64,000 nt of DNA from Duganella sp. OV510 (GTDB lineage Bacteria; Pseudomonadota; Gammaproteobacteria; Burkholderiales; Burkholderiaceae_D): assembly GCF_900100205.1 (NCBI RefSeq), contig NZ_FNEQ01000005.1, forward strand, positions 396,152 to 460,151, read 5' to 3'. A model generated the notes under the pieces. It was given only the letters and a program-made list of their open reading frames with translations, ran no database searches and was not told the DNA's origin. Position numbers and translations under genes: made by a program. Shown in pieces: positions 37,846 to 50,577 of the stretch (position 1 is its first letter; each line of letters opens with the position of its first letter).

Positions 37846-39150
37846 TCAGGACTTGCCGGCGTCCTCGTCCAGCTGGCGCAGGAAGGCCATCTTGTCGGCG
37901 ATCTTGCTTTCCAGGCCACGCGGTACCGGCTGATACCAGCCGGGCTCGCGCATGTCGTCGGGGAAGTAGGTTTCGCCGGCGGCGTAGGCGTGCGGCTCGT
38001 CGTGGGCATAGCGGTATTCGTGGCCGTAGCCCAGCTCTTTCATCAGCTTGGTCGGCGCGTTGCGCAGGTGGACCGGCACCTCGCGCGACTTGTCCTTGCG
38101 CACAAAGGCCATGGCCTCATTGAAGGCGTTGTAGCCGGCGTTGCTCTTGGCAGCGATCGCCAGGTAGATCACTGCCTGGCCCAGCGCCAGCTCGCCTTCC
38201 GGCGAACCAAGGCGTTCATAGGTGGTGGCGGCGTCGTTGGCGACCTGCATGGCGCGCGGATCGGCCAGGCCGATGTCTTCCCACGCCATGCGCACGATGC
38301 GGCGCGACAGGTAGCGGGCGTCGGCGCCGCCGTCCAGCATGCGGCACAGCCAGTACAGCGCCGCGTCCGGATTCGAGCCGCGTACCGATTTGTGCAGCGC
38401 CGAAATCTGGTCGTAGAAGTTGTCGCCGCCTTTGTCGAAACGGCGCGCGTTCAGGGTCAGCGCGTTCTGGATGAACTCGGCGGTGATCTTGTTGGTCTTG
38501 GCGGCGTTGGCGGCGGTGCCGGTGACTTCCAGCAGATTCAGCAGGCGGCGGCCATCGCCGTCGGCGTAGCCGATCAGCGTATCGATGGCGGCGTCCTCGA
38601 ATTCCAGCTGGATCAGCACCTTGTCGCGGGCGCGGTCGACCATCTGCCGCAGTTCGCTCTCGTCGAAGGACTTCAGCACATATACCTGGGCGCGCGACAA
38701 AAGTGCCGAATTCACCTCAAACGAAGGATTCTCGGTGGTGGCGCCAATCAGCGTCACCAGCCCGGATTCGGCATACGGCAGCAAGGCGTCCTGCTGCGAT
38801 TTGTTGAAACGGTGGATCTCGTCGACAAACAGGATGGTGTGCTTACCCATGTCGAGGTTGTGCTGCGCCTGCTCCATCGCGGCGCGGATGTCCTTGACGC
38901 CCGAGAATACCGCCGACAAGGCAATGAACTCGCAGTCATAGGCTCTGGCGGTCAGGCGCGCCAGCGTGGTCTTGCCGGTGCCCGGCGGCCCCCACAAGAT
39001 CATCGAATGCGGCTGGCCCGACTCGAACGCCAGGCGCAGCGGCTTGCCCGGCCCGAGCAGGTGGCGCTGGCCGACGACTTCGTCCAGCGTCTTGGGCCGC
39101 AGGGCCTCCGCCAGCGGCTGGCGCGGTTCGGTGGAAAATAAATCTGCCAT
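37846..39150 (-). CDS. rarA: Replication-associated recombination protein A (MgsA AAA+ ATPase)
   Basis: The 434-residue AAA+ protein carries Walker A GPPGTGKT at 54-61, Walker [11 protein letters not shown] with Asp110-Glu111, sensor-1 GATTENPSF and a C-terminal tetramerisation part ([30 protein letters not shown]). RarA acts at stalled replication forks and contacts SSB. It belongs to the conserved cluster ftsK-lolA-rarA on the minus strand, but a terminator-like hairpin after lolA suggests partly separate transcription. Confidence 0.97.
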   Translation of the reverse strand: MADLFSTEPRQPLAEALRPKTLDEVVGQRHLLGPGKPLRLAFESGQPHSMILWGPPGTGKTTLARLTARAYDCEFIALSAVFSGVKDIRAAMEQAQHNLDMGKHTILFVDEIHRFNKSQQDALLPYAESGLVTLIGATTENPSFEVNSALLSRAQVYVLKSFDESELRQMVDRARDKVLIQLEFEDAAIDTLIGYADGDGRRLLNLLEVTGTAANAAKTNKITAEFIQNALTLNARRFDKGGDNFYDQISALHKSVRGSNPDAALYWLCRMLDGGADARYLSRRIVRMAWEDIGLADPRAMQVANDAATTYERLGSPEGELALGQAVIYLAIAAKSNAGYNAFNEAMAFVRKDKSREVPVHLRNAPTKLMKELGYGHEYRYAHDEPHAYAAGETYFPDDMREPGWYQPVPRGLESKIADKMAFLRQLDEDAGKS

Positions 39151-39162
39151 GGTCTGAAATGG

Positions 39163-39193
39163 AAAAACGCCGCAGCGTCGCAGCTGCGGCGTT
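39163..39193 (-). terminator. Hairpin terminator between lolA and rarA
   Basis: AACGCCGCAGC and GCTGCGGCGTT pair around GTCGCA, followed on the minus strand by five T. It lies 20 bp after the lolA stop. Confidence 0.7.
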
Positions 39194-39212
39194 GGAATGC
39201 TATCGCTAACGC

Positions 39213-39845
39213 TTAATTATTGAACACGTCAGCGCCCTTCGGCATGACGAATTTAAAACTTGTGGCACTCAGCGCAGGATTTTTTTCGATCTTGCTGAAC
39301 TTCAGCACCGAGGTCTGGCCGAAGGAATCCTTCAGTTCCATCGCCGCCGGCAAGCCGTCCTTCAGGCCGATGGTGATTTGCTCGAAGCTGGTGTCCTTGG
39401 CTTTGGGCACGGCTTTCAGCCATTCCAGGCCGTCGCGCGTGCCGCCTTCGGACAGCGTGAAATTCTTTTCCAGGTCATTGCTGCCGAACAGGATGGCGGC
39501 CGGCGACGAGCCCAGCGCATCGCCCAGCTTCTTGACCGTGACCTGGTTCAGGTCCTTGTCATAGATGAACAGCTGGTCGCCATCGGCTTGCAGCACCTGG
39601 TCGTAGGGCTTGGCATAGGTCCAGATAAACTTGCCCGGACGGGCGAAGACAAAGGTGCCGCTGGAACTCTTGCCAGCCTTCGGCACTTCGCCATTGGTGT
39701 TTTTCACCTGCGTCTGCACAAATTCGCCCTTGGCCGCCTTGGTCGACGAGACGAAGGACTTGAACTGCTCCAGCGCGCTGGCGTGGGCAAAGCCCGCCAG
39801 CAGCAGACCGGCGGTCAGCGCCGCCAACGATTTGAACCGAGTCAT
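39213..39845 (-). CDS. lolA: Outer-membrane lipoprotein carrier protein
   Basis: The 210-residue periplasmic chaperone ferries lipoproteins from LolCDE to LolB. A signal peptide ([19 protein letters not shown]) is followed by the LolA pattern: [44 protein letters not shown], and a C-terminal [17 protein letters not shown]. It sits 9 bp after ftsK on the same strand, the usual order in this group. Confidence 0.96.
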   Translation of the reverse strand: MTRFKSLAALTAGLLLAGFAHASALEQFKSFVSSTKAAKGEFVQTQVKNTNGEVPKAGKSSSGTFVFARPGKFIWTYAKPYDQVLQADGDQLFIYDKDLNQVTVKKLGDALGSSPAAILFGSNDLEKNFTLSEGGTRDGLEWLKAVPKAKDTSFEQITIGLKDGLPAAMELKDSFGQTSVLKFSKIEKNPALSATSFKFVMPKGADVFNN

Positions 39846-39854
39846 ACATTTCCT

Positions 39855-42263
39855 TTATTCTGCACTGGCAGCCGGCACGAGAATGTCGCGGTTGCCGTTT
39901 GATTGCATGGCCGATACCACGCCACTATTTTCCATTTGTTCCAGCAGGCGCGCTGCGCGGTTGTAGCCGATGCGCAGATGGCGCTGCACCAGCGAGATCG
40001 ACGCGCGGCGGTTCTTCAGCACCACCTGCACCGCCTGATCGTACATCGGATCGGCCTCGCCGCCGCCTTCGCCTGGGGCCGCGCCCTCGGCGCCACCACC
40101 CTCGCCTTCCAGCGTGCCGCCTTCCAGGATACCTTCGACGTAATTCGGCTCGCCGGTGGTCTTCAGGTGCTTGACCACCCGGTGCACCTCGTCATCCGAG
40201 ACAAACGCGCCGTGCACGCGCACCGGCAGGCCGGTGCCCGGCGGCATGTAGAGCATGTCGCCCATGCCCAGCAGCGTTTCCGCGCCCATCTGGTCCAGAA
40301 TCGTGCGCGAGTCGATCTTCGACGATACCTGGAAGGCGATACGGGTCGGAATATTGGCCTTGATCAGGCCGGTAATCACGTCCACAGATGGGCGCTGCGT
40401 CGCCAGAATCAAGTGCAGGCCGGCCGCACGGGCCTTTTGGGCGATACGCGCGATCAGTTCCTCGACCTTCTTGCCGACCACCATCATCAGGTCGGCCAGC
40501 TCGTCGATGATGATGACGATGGTTGGCAGTTTTTCCAGCGGCTCCGGCGAATCCGGCGTCAGGCTGAACGGATTCGGGATGTGTTCCTCTTTCTTCTTGG
40601 CCTCGGCGATCTTGGCGTTGTAGCCGGCCAGGTTACGCACGCCCAGCTTGGACATCAGCTTGTAGCGGCGCTCCATCTCGTTGACCGCCCAGTTCAGCGC
40701 GTGGCCGGCCTGGCGCATATCGGTCACCACCGGCGCCAGCAAGTGCGGAATGCCTTCGTAGACCGACATCTCCAGCATCTTCGGATCGATCAGGATCATG
40801 CGCACATCGCGCGGATCGGACTTGTACAGCAGCGACAGGATGGTGGCGTTGATACCCACCGACTTGCCGGAACCGGTGGTACCCGCCACCAGCAAGTGCG
40901 GCATCTTGGCCAGATCGGCCACCACCGGCTTGCCGGCGATGTCCTTGCCCAGCGCCACCGTCAGCGGCGACGGATTGTCGTTGTAGACCTTGGAGCCGAC
41001 GATCTCGGTCAGGCGCACGATCTGGCGCTTCGGATTCGGCAGCTCCAGCGCCATGTAGTTCTTGCCCGGTATGGTCTCGACCACGCGGATCGAGGTCAGC
41101 GACAGCGAACGCGCCAGGTCGCGCGCCAGATTCACAATCTGGCTGCCCTTGACGCCGGTGGCCGGCTCGATCTCGTAGCGTGTCACCACCGGACCTGGGT
41201 AAGCCGCCACCACCTTGGCGTCAACACCAAAGTCCGACAGCTTCTTCTCGATCAGGCGGCTGGTGAACTCCAGCGTCTCGATGGAAATGGTTTCCTGGGT
41301 TTCCGGCGCATCGTCCAGCAGCGACAAGGCCGGCAGCGCGCCATCGACGCCGGCACGTGGCAGATCCTGGAACAGGTTGGCCTGGCGCTCTTTCTCGACC
41401 CGCTCGGACTTGACCACGGTGGTGACCTGCGGCTCGACCTTGATGGTCGGCACCGCCACCGGATGCTTCTCGACGTGCTTGGCGCGCTCGTGCACTACCA
41501 CTTCCTCGCGCTTGACTGCGGCAACTTCGCCCTGACGGCGGTCTTCGCGGTACTGGTAGCGCTGGATGAACCAGTCGATGGCGTTTTCCACCGCGCCGCC
41601 CAGGCGCTCGGCCACCGCCATCCACGACACATGGAAGAACAGGCTGAAACCCAGGCCGAACATCAGCAGCAACAGCAAGGTGGCGCCGGTAAAGCCAAAG
41701 GCAACGTGGGCCGAATGGCCGATCAGCTCGCCCAGCACGCCGCCCGAACTGCGTGGCAGTTCAGCGTGGCTGGTCAGCGTGCGTAAGCGCAGGAACTCCA
41801 GCCCGACGCTGCCGATGAACAACAGCACGAAGCCGATGCCGCGTATCAGCGGCTCCTGCGCGTGCTCCTGCTCCGGCTCGGTGGACAGCACATATTTATG
41901 CGTCAGGCCGCGATAGCCCTTCCACACCACGCGCAGCAGGCAGAACGCCCACCACCAGGCGGACACGCCAAAGATATATAACAGCAGGTCGGACAACCAG
42001 GCGCCGGCGCGGCCGCCGAGGTTATGCACCTCCGGCACCAGCGTGCCGTGCGACCAGCCCGGGTCCATCTTGTGATAACTGGCCAGGATCAGCACAAAAT
42101 ACAGGCCCAGGACGGCCAGCGCCAGCCAGCGCGCTTCCGACAGCAGCCGCACCAGCCGGTTCGGCAGGGGCTGGCGCTCGGTCGGCGTACGGGTGTAGCC
42201 GGACGTGCCGGCGTTGCTGGCGGCGGCACGCGGCGTGCGTTCCTGGACTTTTTTACTGCTCAT
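39855..42263 (-). CDS. ftsK: DNA translocase FtsK
   Basis: The 802-residue protein fits the short betaproteobacterial form. Four N-terminal membrane helices lie at about 43-62, 91-112, 142-160 and 184-210. A charged linker about 235-320 is much shorter than in E. coli. The motor has Walker A GTTGSGKS at 461-468, Walker [12 protein letters not shown] and the RecA-like core ending [14 protein letters not shown]. The gamma winged-helix that reads KOPS sites is at the C-terminus ([20 protein letters not shown]). It pumps DNA at the division septum and activates XerCD at dif. Confidence 0.97.
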   Translation of the reverse strand: MSSKKVQERTPRAAASNAGTSGYTRTPTERQPLPNRLVRLLSEARWLALAVLGLYFVLILASYHKMDPGWSHGTLVPEVHNLGGRAGAWLSDLLLYIFGVSAWWWAFCLLRVVWKGYRGLTHKYVLSTEPEQEHAQEPLIRGIGFVLLFIGSVGLEFLRLRTLTSHAELPRSSGGVLGELIGHSAHVAFGFTGATLLLLLMFGLGFSLFFHVSWMAVAERLGGAVENAIDWFIQRYQYREDRRQGEVAAVKREEVVVHERAKHVEKHPVAVPTIKVEPQVTTVVKSERVEKERQANLFQDLPRAGVDGALPALSLLDDAPETQETISIETLEFTSRLIEKKLSDFGVDAKVVAAYPGPVVTRYEIEPATGVKGSQIVNLARDLARSLSLTSIRVVETIPGKNYMALELPNPKRQIVRLTEIVGSKVYNDNPSPLTVALGKDIAGKPVVADLAKMPHLLVAGTTGSGKSVGINATILSLLYKSDPRDVRMILIDPKMLEMSVYEGIPHLLAPVVTDMRQAGHALNWAVNEMERRYKLMSKLGVRNLAGYNAKIAEAKKKEEHIPNPFSLTPDSPEPLEKLPTIVIIIDELADLMMVVGKKVEELIARIAQKARAAGLHLILATQRPSVDVITGLIKANIPTRIAFQVSSKIDSRTILDQMGAETLLGMGDMLYMPPGTGLPVRVHGAFVSDDEVHRVVKHLKTTGEPNYVEGILEGGTLEGEGGGAEGAAPGEGGGEADPMYDQAVQVVLKNRRASISLVQRHLRIGYNRAARLLEQMENSGVVSAMQSNGNRDILVPAASAE

Positions 42264-42374
42264 AGATGATCTTGGTGTTGCAATGTTGGCGGTCAGGAAA
42301 TATTCCTATAGCGGTATTCTACGGCATAAGGGCAACAACCGGCCCCACGATTCGTCCTGTTTCCCTGCTTGCTC

Positions 42375-42380
42375 TATAAT
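42375..42380 (+). promoter_or_regulatory. Possible -10 box for trxB
   Basis: TATAAT in the 217-bp gap between the divergent ftsK and trxB genes, about 100 bp before the trxB start. The matching -35 (TTCGTC, spacer 18) is weak. Confidence 0.3.
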
Positions 42381-42468
42381 CTTGTATTGCTTGCGCAATT
42401 GCAATAGCGGCATCCCCTTGCCGCCCCTGCTAGCGCCCCCACATTCGGATTAATCCAACATTATTTAG

Positions 42469-43434
<966 letters not shown>

Positions 43435-43439
43435 TTGCG

Positions 43440-44102
43440 ATGAAAGACTTCGCAGACCTGAAATCGTTGAGCAAGCAGCTCAAGGAGCAGGCTGATGCGC
43501 GCGCGACCGCCGAGGCGGAGCGCGCCAAACAGGTGAAAAAGCAGGTGGTGGAAGCCAATCTGTTCCAGTCGTCGCTGGGTGGCGTCAAGCGCATGCCGGC
43601 GTCCGACCGCTATGTGCCGCCAAGCGTGCCCAAGGGCGTTGCGGCTTCGGCCGCGCCGGCCCGCAAGCTGACCCAGGCCGAGGATGACGCGGCGGTGCTG
43701 CGCGAATCGCTGTCGGACCTGTTTGAAGTCGATCACTACCTCGAAGACGATCCGGCGCTGAATTATTCGGCGCCGGGCGTCGGTCCGGATGTGATGAAGA
43801 AACTGCGCAAAAGCCACTGGCCGGTGCAGGATGAGCTGGACCTGCATGGCATGAACCGCGACCAGGCGCGCGATGCGCTGGGCGCGTTTCTGACCAGGGC
43901 GCAGCAGCGCAATCATCGCTGCGTGTGCGTGATCCATGGCCGTGGTTTTGGCTCGCGTGGCCAGGAGCCGGTGCTGAAGTCGATGGTGCACAGCTGGCTG
44001 GTGCAAAAAGGCGTGGTCGCCTTCTGCCAGGCGCGCAACAACGAAGGGGGCGAAGGCGCACTGATCGTGCTGCTGCGCGCCGCCCTGCAACCGACGCGCT
44101 AA
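43440..44102 (+). CDS. Smr-domain protein
   Basis: The 220-residue protein has a charged, probably coiled N-terminal half (LKEQADARATAEAERAKQVKK) and a C-terminal Smr domain about 135-218 with LDLHGMNRDQA and IHGRGFGSRG, the two motifs of the MutS2-type Smr fold. Stand-alone bacterial Smr proteins nick DNA or cleave mRNA at collided ribosomes (SmrB); which applies here is not clear. It is co-transcribed with trxB (5 bp gap), a link seen in related genomes. Confidence 0.9.
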   Translation: MKDFADLKSLSKQLKEQADARATAEAERAKQVKKQVVEANLFQSSLGGVKRMPASDRYVPPSVPKGVAASAAPARKLTQAEDDAAVLRESLSDLFEVDHYLEDDPALNYSAPGVGPDVMKKLRKSHWPVQDELDLHGMNRDQARDALGAFLTRAQQRNHRCVCVIHGRGFGSRGQEPVLKSMVHSWLVQKGVVAFCQARNNEGGEGALIVLLRAALQPTR

Positions 44103-44160
44103 ACGCGCACGGCGCTCCGCTGCCGGGGCTGCCCCCGCTTACAGCTTACCGTAGTGCGGG

Positions 44161-45255
44161 TTAGCGCTGGTAGCGCTCCAGCCAGTGCGCGTATGGCGCT
44201 GGCAGCACCCACGATGGCCGCTCTTTCTTCAACGCCAGCGCCGTGTGATAGGCGTAATGCGGATTCGACAGGAAGGCGCGGCCGATCATCACCAGATCCA
44301 TCTGTCCGTCAGCCACCACGCGATCAGCCACCTCGGGATCATCGATCCCCCAAGACGACGCCACCGGCAAGCCGGCCTCCTTGCGCACGCGCTCGGCAAT
44401 CGGCGCCAAAAACGCCGATCCCCACGGCACATTCGCATCCGGCGCCGAGAAACCGACGCTGACGTTCAGCAGATCCAGCCCGCCGTCGCGCATCGCCTTG
44501 GTCACAGCAATGGCTTCAGCCAGCGTTTCCTCATCGCGCCCATCGAACTCGATGACGCCAAAGCGCGCCGTCAGCGGCAGATGCTCCGGCCACACCGCGC
44601 GCACTGCCGCCAGCGTCTCCAGCAGGAAGCGGCTGCGGCCGTCGAAGCTGCCGCCATACGCGTCATCCCGCTGATTGGCGGCAACCGAGAAAAAGCTCTG
44701 CGCCAGATAGCCATGCGCAAAGTGCAGCTCCAGCCACTCAAAGCCGGCATCCAGCGCGCGTTGCGCGGCGGCAGCAAAGTCCGCCTTCACACGGGCGATA
44801 TCATCCAGCGTCATCGCCTTCGGCACTTTCGGCAAATGCTGGCCGAACGCCAGCGCCGACGGCGCGATGGTGTCCCAGCCATCCGCCTGGCTGGACGGAA
44901 TATGGTTATCGCCCTCCCACGGCTTGTTGGCGCTGGCCTTGCGGCCCGCATGGGCGATCTGGATGCCAGGCACGGCGCCGCCGGCCTTGATGGCGGCGGC
45001 AACACGCTTCAGGCCGGCAGCCTGCTGATCGTTCCACAAGCCGAGGCAGCCGGGCGTGATGCGGCCTTCCGGCGCCACGGCGGTGGCCTCGACAATCACC
45101 AGGCCCGGGCCGCCACGGGCGATGCTGGCGTAGTGTGCCTCGTGCCAGTCGTTGGTCAGGCCGTCGACGGCGCTGTACTGGCACATCGGCGGCACGGCGA
45201 TGCGGTTGCGCAGGGTCACGCCTTTCAGCGTGTAGGGTGCGAATAATGCAGTCAT
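44161..45255 (-). CDS. NADH:flavin oxidoreductase, old yellow enzyme of the YqjM/NamA type
   Basis: The 364-residue FMN-dependent ene-reductase has the thermophilic-like OYE signature: PPMCQYSA with Cys25 and Tyr27, IQIAHAGRKA, substrate-binding His pair in LHFAHGYLAQSF, and FMN phosphate contacts near DLVMIGRAFLSNPH. These enzymes reduce activated C=C bonds and nitro groups with NADPH. The SRPBCC gene ends 9 bp upstream and is read in the same direction, and a LysR gene is divergent to both, so this may be a small LysR-controlled detoxification unit (inference). Confidence 0.93.
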   Translation of the reverse strand: MTALFAPYTLKGVTLRNRIAVPPMCQYSAVDGLTNDWHEAHYASIARGGPGLVIVEATAVAPEGRITPGCLGLWNDQQAAGLKRVAAAIKAGGAVPGIQIAHAGRKASANKPWEGDNHIPSSQADGWDTIAPSALAFGQHLPKVPKAMTLDDIARVKADFAAAAQRALDAGFEWLELHFAHGYLAQSFFSVAANQRDDAYGGSFDGRSRFLLETLAAVRAVWPEHLPLTARFGVIEFDGRDEETLAEAIAVTKAMRDGGLDLLNVSVGFSAPDANVPWGSAFLAPIAERVRKEAGLPVASSWGIDDPEVADRVVADGQMDLVMIGRAFLSNPHYAYHTALALKKERPSWVLPAPYAHWLERYQR

Positions 45256-45264
45256 GCGATTCCT

Positions 45265-45777
45265 TTACTGTTGAGCGCGCTTGGCGGCAGCAGCCAGGCC
45301 GTCGATCCATTCCTGGTGCGCATTCAGCATCGGATTCGGTTGGATGACGGCCAGCTCGCGGGCCGGCTGGCCGTTCTGCGTTTCCTGGGTCAGGATGCGC
45401 ACGCGACCGCCCGGCAGGTCTTCAAACAACCAGGCGTGATGCACGTCCAGGCGCGATGTGGCGTCGCCCTCCACCCAGCCGTGCCACGCTATGCGCGCAG
45501 CTTGGCCGGTGACTGGCGGCACATACTCTACCACTTCCGCCTCGACCGCGAAGCCGAAGGTAGTAAAACGGAAGCGCGCGCCGGCGCTCAGCATCGGGCC
45601 GGTGCCGTCGTGGAAGCGGATCTCCGAGGCATTGCTGTAATACGCCGGCCAGGCGCGCGTGTCGTCCAGCTGCTGCCAGACCTCGGCGGTGCTGAGGCCA
45701 GCCACGGTGATTTCATTGGATACATAGTTGTCGGTGGTGCCTGGCAGATAGGCCTGCGGCCAGATGATGTCGCTCAT
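45265..45777 (-). CDS. SRPBCC-family protein (polyketide cyclase/START-like fold)
   Basis: The 170-residue single-domain cytoplasmic protein shows the fold pattern: an N-terminal STAEVWQQLDDTRAWPAYY, middle strands ending FGFAVEAEVVEYVPP, and a long C-terminal helix. The many aromatic residues suggest binding of a hydrophobic ligand. It is the first gene of a pair with the ene-reductase and is divergent from the LysR gene, 80 bp away. No enzymatic activity can be inferred. Confidence 0.83.
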   Translation of the reverse strand: MSDIIWPQAYLPGTTDNYVSNEITVAGLSTAEVWQQLDDTRAWPAYYSNASEIRFHDGTGPMLSAGARFRFTTFGFAVEAEVVEYVPPVTGQAARIAWHGWVEGDATSRLDVHHAWLFEDLPGGRVRILTQETQNGQPARELAVIQPNPMLNAHQEWIDGLAAAAKRAQQ

Positions 45778-45857
45778 GGTGAACTCCTTTTTTTCAAGCC
45801 ACCATGATCCGATCCGGACTAAAATAAATCCAATCGATATTTTTTATCCCTAACATC

Positions 45858-46760
45858 ATGCCAGCTGATATCAGAACTTTCGACTTCAACCTGCTCAAGG
45901 CGCTGGACGCCTTGCTGGACGAACGCAGCGTCACCGGTGCCGCCGAGCGCTTGTCGCTGACGCAGCCGGCGGTCAGCGGCATCCTGACCCGGCTGCGCGA
46001 ACATTTCGACGATCCCTTGTTCGTGCGTGCCCAGCGCGGCATGGTGCCGACCAGCCGCGCGCTGGAGCTGGCCGGCCCGGTCAAGCAACTGCTGGCGGAA
46101 GTGGAAAGCATGCTGCGCCCGCAAGGCTTCGAGCCTTCCAGCGCCAGCCTGACGCTGACCATCGCCGCCACCGACTATGCGCTGCGCGCGGTCATGGTGC
46201 CTTTCCTGTCGGCGCTGCGCAAACAGGCGCCGGGCATCCGCGTCGCCGTGGTACCGGTCGCCGACAGCCTGCACACCCAGCTGGAACGCGGCGATGTCGA
46301 CCTGGCGTTGATCACGCCTGAAACCTCGGCGCCGGATCTGCATACCCAGTTGCTGTTCGACGAGCGCTACGTCTGCGTGCTGCGCGCCGGTCATCCGGAC
46401 GCCGCCGCCCCGCTGTCGCTGGACCGCTTCTGCGCGCTCGATCATGCGCTGGTGTCGTATAGCGGCAGTCCATTCGCCGGCGCCACCGACAAGGCGCTGG
46501 CGGCGATGGGCCGCCAGCGGCGCGTGACGCTATCGGTCACCAGCTTCCTGGTGCTGCAGGATTTCCTGCGCGTCAGCGACATGGTCGCCGTGGTGCCGCA
46601 CAAGCTGGCCATGGTCACTGACGGCCTGGCGCTGCTGGAACCGCCGCTGGCCATCCCCGGCTTCACCAAAATCGCCGCCTGGCATGAGCGCACCCACCGC
46701 GATCCGGGCTGCGCCTGGGCACGCGCACTGTTGTTTGCAACGTGTGAAAGCTTAATATGA
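45858..46760 (+). CDS. LysR-family transcriptional regulator
   Basis: The 300-residue regulator has the N-terminal winged helix-turn-helix about 8-65 (LDALLDERSVTGAAERLSLT, QPAVSGILTRLREHFDDPLF) and a periplasmic-binding-like effector domain. Being divergent from the SRPBCC/ene-reductase pair with 80 bp between, it very likely controls them and itself. The AT-rich gap holds several T-N11-A matches, but none is decisive. The inducer is unknown. Confidence 0.92.
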   Translation: MPADIRTFDFNLLKALDALLDERSVTGAAERLSLTQPAVSGILTRLREHFDDPLFVRAQRGMVPTSRALELAGPVKQLLAEVESMLRPQGFEPSSASLTLTIAATDYALRAVMVPFLSALRKQAPGIRVAVVPVADSLHTQLERGDVDLALITPETSAPDLHTQLLFDERYVCVLRAGHPDAAAPLSLDRFCALDHALVSYSGSPFAGATDKALAAMGRQRRVTLSVTSFLVLQDFLRVSDMVAVVPHKLAMVTDGLALLEPPLAIPGFTKIAAWHERTHRDPGCAWARALLFATCESLI

Positions 46761-46831
46761 TGCAACAACTCTACCGGACATGCGACGGCCATGTTAACCT
46801 ACGAGCATTGCAACCTTGTCCATTCGCCTAG

Positions 46832-47467
46832 ATGAAGCACGTCCCGGTTCACGTCTCACTGATTACCATCATCGAAATCATGGCAATCCTGGTCGGGGCG
46901 TTATCGGGCTTCGTTGAAGCGCGGCGCAAGCGCATGGACATTGTCGGCGTGTTCACGGTGGCCTTCATTGCCGCATTCGGCGGCGGCACGCTGCGCGACA
47001 TCCTGCTCGACAAGCGGCCGCTGTTCTGGGTCATGCACCAGGAATACGTGATCCTGATCTTCGTGCTGACGCTGGTGGCCACGCCACTGATGAAGACCGT
47101 GCGGCAGATCATTTCCGAACGCGTCATCGTGGTAGCCGACGCCGTCGGCCTCGGGCTGTTTGCGGTGGCCGGCGTGGCGCAGGCGCAGGCAGCGCATATG
47201 CCGCTGTTCATCGCCTCGATGATGGGCGTTATTACCGGCATCTTCGGCGGCGTGCTGCGCGACATCGTCTGTAACGAAGTGCCGATGGTGCTGCGCGACG
47301 GCAAGCCCTACGCCATCTGCGCCTTCTTCGGCACCTGGCTATTCATCGGCCTGCAATACATCGATACGGTTTCCGATGACGCGGCGCTGTGGATCAGCGC
47401 CGCGTTCATCGCCATCCTGCGGCTGGTGACCTGGAAGTTTGACCTGCACATCCGCAGTCACCATTAA
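46832..47467 (+). CDS. TRIC cation channel family (UPF0126, YadS-type) membrane protein
   Basis: The 211-residue protein is built from two similar halves, each with three helices and the glycine motif of the pore: [20 protein letters not shown] in the first and [19 protein letters not shown] in the second. Prokaryotic TRIC homologues form trimeric monovalent-cation channels. Seven helices are expected in the inner membrane. It is a single gene; its stop lies 2 bp from the stop of the convergent receptor gene. Confidence 0.92.
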   Translation: MKHVPVHVSLITIIEIMAILVGALSGFVEARRKRMDIVGVFTVAFIAAFGGGTLRDILLDKRPLFWVMHQEYVILIFVLTLVATPLMKTVRQIISERVIVVADAVGLGLFAVAGVAQAQAAHMPLFIASMMGVITGIFGGVLRDIVCNEVPMVLRDGKPYAICAFFGTWLFIGLQYIDTVSDDAALWISAAFIAILRLVTWKFDLHIRSHH

Positions 47468-47469
47468 CC

Positions 47470-50400
47470 TCAGAACGAGTACTGCGCCAGCACGGTGTAG
47501 CGTGGGCCGCTCATGAAGACCTGACGGGTGAAGTCGCCCGCATGCTGCTGCATGATCTGCCGCGTGTACGAGTTGGTCAGATTGGTCCCTTCCAGGCCGA
47601 CACGGAACTTGTCCGTGAAGTCATAGAAGATCGACGCATCCACCTGACCGTACGAAGCCTGGTACAGCGGCAGGCCAAAGGCCTGGTCGTTGTTGGTCGT
47701 CGGGATCAGGAAGCGGCCGGCGCCGGAGTCCGGATTGGTGTTCAGGCCATTGTTGCCACGGCTGCCCCACTGATTCACGCCCAGCAGGTAACGCGAACGC
47801 CAGTTGTAGGCCAGGCGCATCGACAAGCCATCGCGCTCGTACATCACCGCGAAGTTGACCGTGTTACGCGACAGACCTTGCAGCGGCGTCTTGCCGAACG
47901 CGCGCGCATCGGTGTCGCAACCGTTGATGCTGAGGTTGAAGTTGGACGAGGCGTCACTACCCGAGCACCATACGTCAAACACCGGGTCTTTCAGCGTGCG
48001 TTCGCTCTTCACGTAGGTCCAGCTGGCCTGCGTACCGATGCCGCGCAACCAGTCCGGCACAAAATCGTAATACTGCTGGTGGGCGATCTCGAAACCACGG
48101 GCAAAGCCCTTGGCGCCGTTGACCGGGCCGGTGACCACGAAGGTCTGCTCCTTGCCAGTGATATCTTTAGCCTTGTAGCCGTAGTTTTTGGTGATGATGA
48201 TGTCCTTGAGGTCCTTGTTGAACAACGAGAACGTCAGCGAACCGGCCTTGGCAAAGTACCACTCGGCGGTCAGGTCGACGTTGGTCGACGTGGTCGGCTT
48301 CAGCAGCGGATTGCCGTCGCTGGTGCCGGTCAGGCTGGTGCCGTCGAGCCGCACACCGGTGGTGGCGCCGGAGGCATCCTTGGTGGTGGTTTGCAGGTGC
48401 TGGGCGCTCAGCGTGGTCTGCACCTGCAACTGGTTGAAGTCCGGCCGCGCCATCGCCTTGGCCACCGCGAAGCGGAACTGGAGCTCGCTGCTGGCCTTCA
48501 TGCGCAGGTTCAGGCTAGGCAGCCAGTTGTCGTAGGAATTCTTGAACGACTGGGCATCGGCGAACTTGGCGATCTCGATCAGCTTGTCGCGGCCGGTCAC
48601 CGGCGCGCCGGCTGGAATTTCCGGCACCGACGGCGGCGTGAACGAGACGTAACCACTGCCGGCGCTGCGGGTCCGCACGTAGCGGATACCGACGTTGCCG
48701 TCGATCGGATACTTCAGGTCATCCCAGCCGAAGCGCAGCTGCGTATAGGCGGCGCGGGTCTTCTCGGTCTGCGTGTTGGTGGCGGCCGGATCGTTGAAGG
48801 TGGCAGCCTTCCACGGATCGCAGGTCGAGCCTTGCTCCTTGCACAGGACATCGTGATAGGCGTGGATCTTGCTCCATTGCTCCGGGAAGCCGCGCACGGT
48901 CGCCTCGTCGGCAAACAGCATCGGCGGCAGACTGTATTTGCCGCCAAAGAAGTTGTCGATGGTCTGCAGCGAAGCACCGCCGGCGAAGCGCGGATCGCTC
49001 AGGCGCGCCACGCCCGGGATCTGCCAGCCTTCCATCCACGGGAAGGTAATTGCCTGCCAGTTGTAGAATTTCTGCGCCTTGTGGTTTTCGCCTTCGCGGT
49101 CGGCCATGCGCACGCCAAAGCGGATGTCGCGCAGCACCGGATCATCGAACGAATACTTGACGTCGGATTTCCAGGCTTTCTGGGTTGCCTTGGCGTTGTC
49201 CAGCGCTTCCTGGGTGTAGGCCCAGTAGTAGTTCTTCGCATCGGCCATATACGCTGCCGACCCGAGGCCGATCTGCGGCACTTTGCCGGTCATGTCCATG
49301 GTCTGGTTCGGCAGGATGAAGCCGGTCGAGACGTCGGCGTCGAAGCCCTCGGTGGTCGAACGCACATGCTGGAAGTCATTGGTCCAGGTCAGATCCGGCG
49401 CGATACGCCATTGGACGTTGAGGGAAATGTCGCGGGTGGCGGATTCACGCGTGTTGATACGCTGCGAGCTGTTGAATGGCGAACCCTTGTAGGTCGGATT
49501 CGAAATGGTGCCGCTCTGGAACGCGCCATTGCTGTCGAATACCGCATCGGCGCTGGCCACCTGCTGATACCACTTGTCCTCGGACGAGGCGACCACGTGC
49601 TCGTCCAGGTCCTCCTTGTACTTGGTCTTGAAGTAGGTCAGCGCGGCGGTCAGGTCCTTGTTCGGGCGCCATTGCAGCGCGGCGTAGTCGCCACGGCGGG
49701 TGCGGTCGAAGTCCTGCGAGCGGTAGCCGACGCCCAGCGGTATCCATTGGGTCTTGCTGCGGTCGTACAGCGCCGGGTCGGTCGAGTTCACGTGCGGGAA
49801 GTAAGGATCGACACCGACGCCGTCCGAGCGGCTCGGGCTCTTCGCATGGGCGAAGTCGATCAGCGCGCCGATTTCACCAATGTCGGTATTCCAGCGGTTC
49901 GACAGCAGGATGGTGGCGGTCGGCGACGGCTTGCCCTTGCGCAGCGTGGAATACGATTCCGACGCGCCCATCGTGCCCTTGAAGCCCTTGTAATCGAATG
50001 GCATGGCGGTGCGCAGATTGACCAGGCCGGCAACCGCACCCTCCACCTGTTCGGCGGACGGATTCTTGTAGACATCGACGCCGGACATCAGTTCCGGCGC
50101 CACGTCGGCGAAGCCGAGCGAACGGCCACCGCCGGCCGAGAAGGCGTCGCGGCCGTTGATCTCGGAACGCACATACGTCAGGCCGCGCACCGATACGCCG
50201 GAGCCCTCGACCGACTGGCGGTTCGGATCGCCCGCCATATTGCGGTCGATGGTGACGCCGGCGATACGCTGCAGCACCTCGGTGACCGAGCGGTCCGGCA
50301 GCTTGCCGATGTCTTCGGCAACGATCGAGTCGACCACCTCGTCCGACTCCTGCTTGAGTTTCTGCGCCGATTGCAGCGCGGCGCGCTGGCCACTGACCAC

Positions 50401-50517
50401 CACCACCGGTCCTTCGCTGGCGGTCTGCGCTGTTGTTTGCGCCCAAGCCGGGCTGGCGTGCAACACGACAATCTGTGCGACCGCAGCGGCGATCGCGGTT
50501 TTCTGTAACTTACTCAC
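47470..50517 (-). CDS. Large TonB-dependent receptor (Xanthomonas/Caulobacter type), halogenase-linked
   Basis: The 1015-residue receptor starts at GTG 50515-50517 behind a strong GGGGGAGAG site and has a signal peptide ending PAWAQ. The plug is about 40-160 with [20 protein letters not shown] and [11 protein letters not shown], the wording of the subfamily that carries nutrients other than iron in Xanthomonas and Caulobacter. The barrel ends in Phe (YTVLAQYSF). No STN domain is present, so it does not signal through FecR. It lies 60 bp behind the halogenase gene and probably shares its promoter. Such receptor/halogenase pairs recur in carbohydrate-uptake loci; the substrate here is unknown. 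Confidence 0.94.
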   Translation of the reverse strand: MSKLQKTAIAAAVAQIVVLHASPAWAQTTAQTASEGPVVVVSGQRAALQSAQKLKQESDEVVDSIVAEDIGKLPDRSVTEVLQRIAGVTIDRNMAGDPNRQSVEGSGVSVRGLTYVRSEINGRDAFSAGGGRSLGFADVAPELMSGVDVYKNPSAEQVEGAVAGLVNLRTAMPFDYKGFKGTMGASESYSTLRKGKPSPTATILLSNRWNTDIGEIGALIDFAHAKSPSRSDGVGVDPYFPHVNSTDPALYDRSKTQWIPLGVGYRSQDFDRTRRGDYAALQWRPNKDLTAALTYFKTKYKEDLDEHVVASSEDKWYQQVASADAVFDSNGAFQSGTISNPTYKGSPFNSSQRINTRESATRDISLNVQWRIAPDLTWTNDFQHVRSTTEGFDADVSTGFILPNQTMDMTGKVPQIGLGSAAYMADAKNYYWAYTQEALDNAKATQKAWKSDVKYSFDDPVLRDIRFGVRMADREGENHKAQKFYNWQAITFPWMEGWQIPGVARLSDPRFAGGASLQTIDNFFGGKYSLPPMLFADEATVRGFPEQWSKIHAYHDVLCKEQGSTCDPWKAATFNDPAATNTQTEKTRAAYTQLRFGWDDLKYPIDGNVGIRYVRTRSAGSGYVSFTPPSVPEIPAGAPVTGRDKLIEIAKFADAQSFKNSYDNWLPSLNLRMKASSELQFRFAVAKAMARPDFNQLQVQTTLSAQHLQTTTKDASGATTGVRLDGTSLTGTSDGNPLLKPTTSTNVDLTAEWYFAKAGSLTFSLFNKDLKDIIITKNYGYKAKDITGKEQTFVVTGPVNGAKGFARGFEIAHQQYYDFVPDWLRGIGTQASWTYVKSERTLKDPVFDVWCSGSDASSNFNLSINGCDTDARAFGKTPLQGLSRNTVNFAVMYERDGLSMRLAYNWRSRYLLGVNQWGSRGNNGLNTNPDSGAGRFLIPTTNNDQAFGLPLYQASYGQVDASIFYDFTDKFRVGLEGTNLTNSYTRQIMQQHAGDFTRQVFMSGPRYTVLAQYSF

Positions 50518-50577
50518 TGTCTCTCCCCCTCATATAGGTGTTTTTTTGTATTGCTGACTGCTGCTGGCTAGGTTCTT

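Noticed and set aside
47542..50508. 988-codon open frame on the plus strand
   Set aside because: It mirrors the TonB receptor gene 47470-50517 and has the compositional look of a shadow frame, with no ribosome site or domain.
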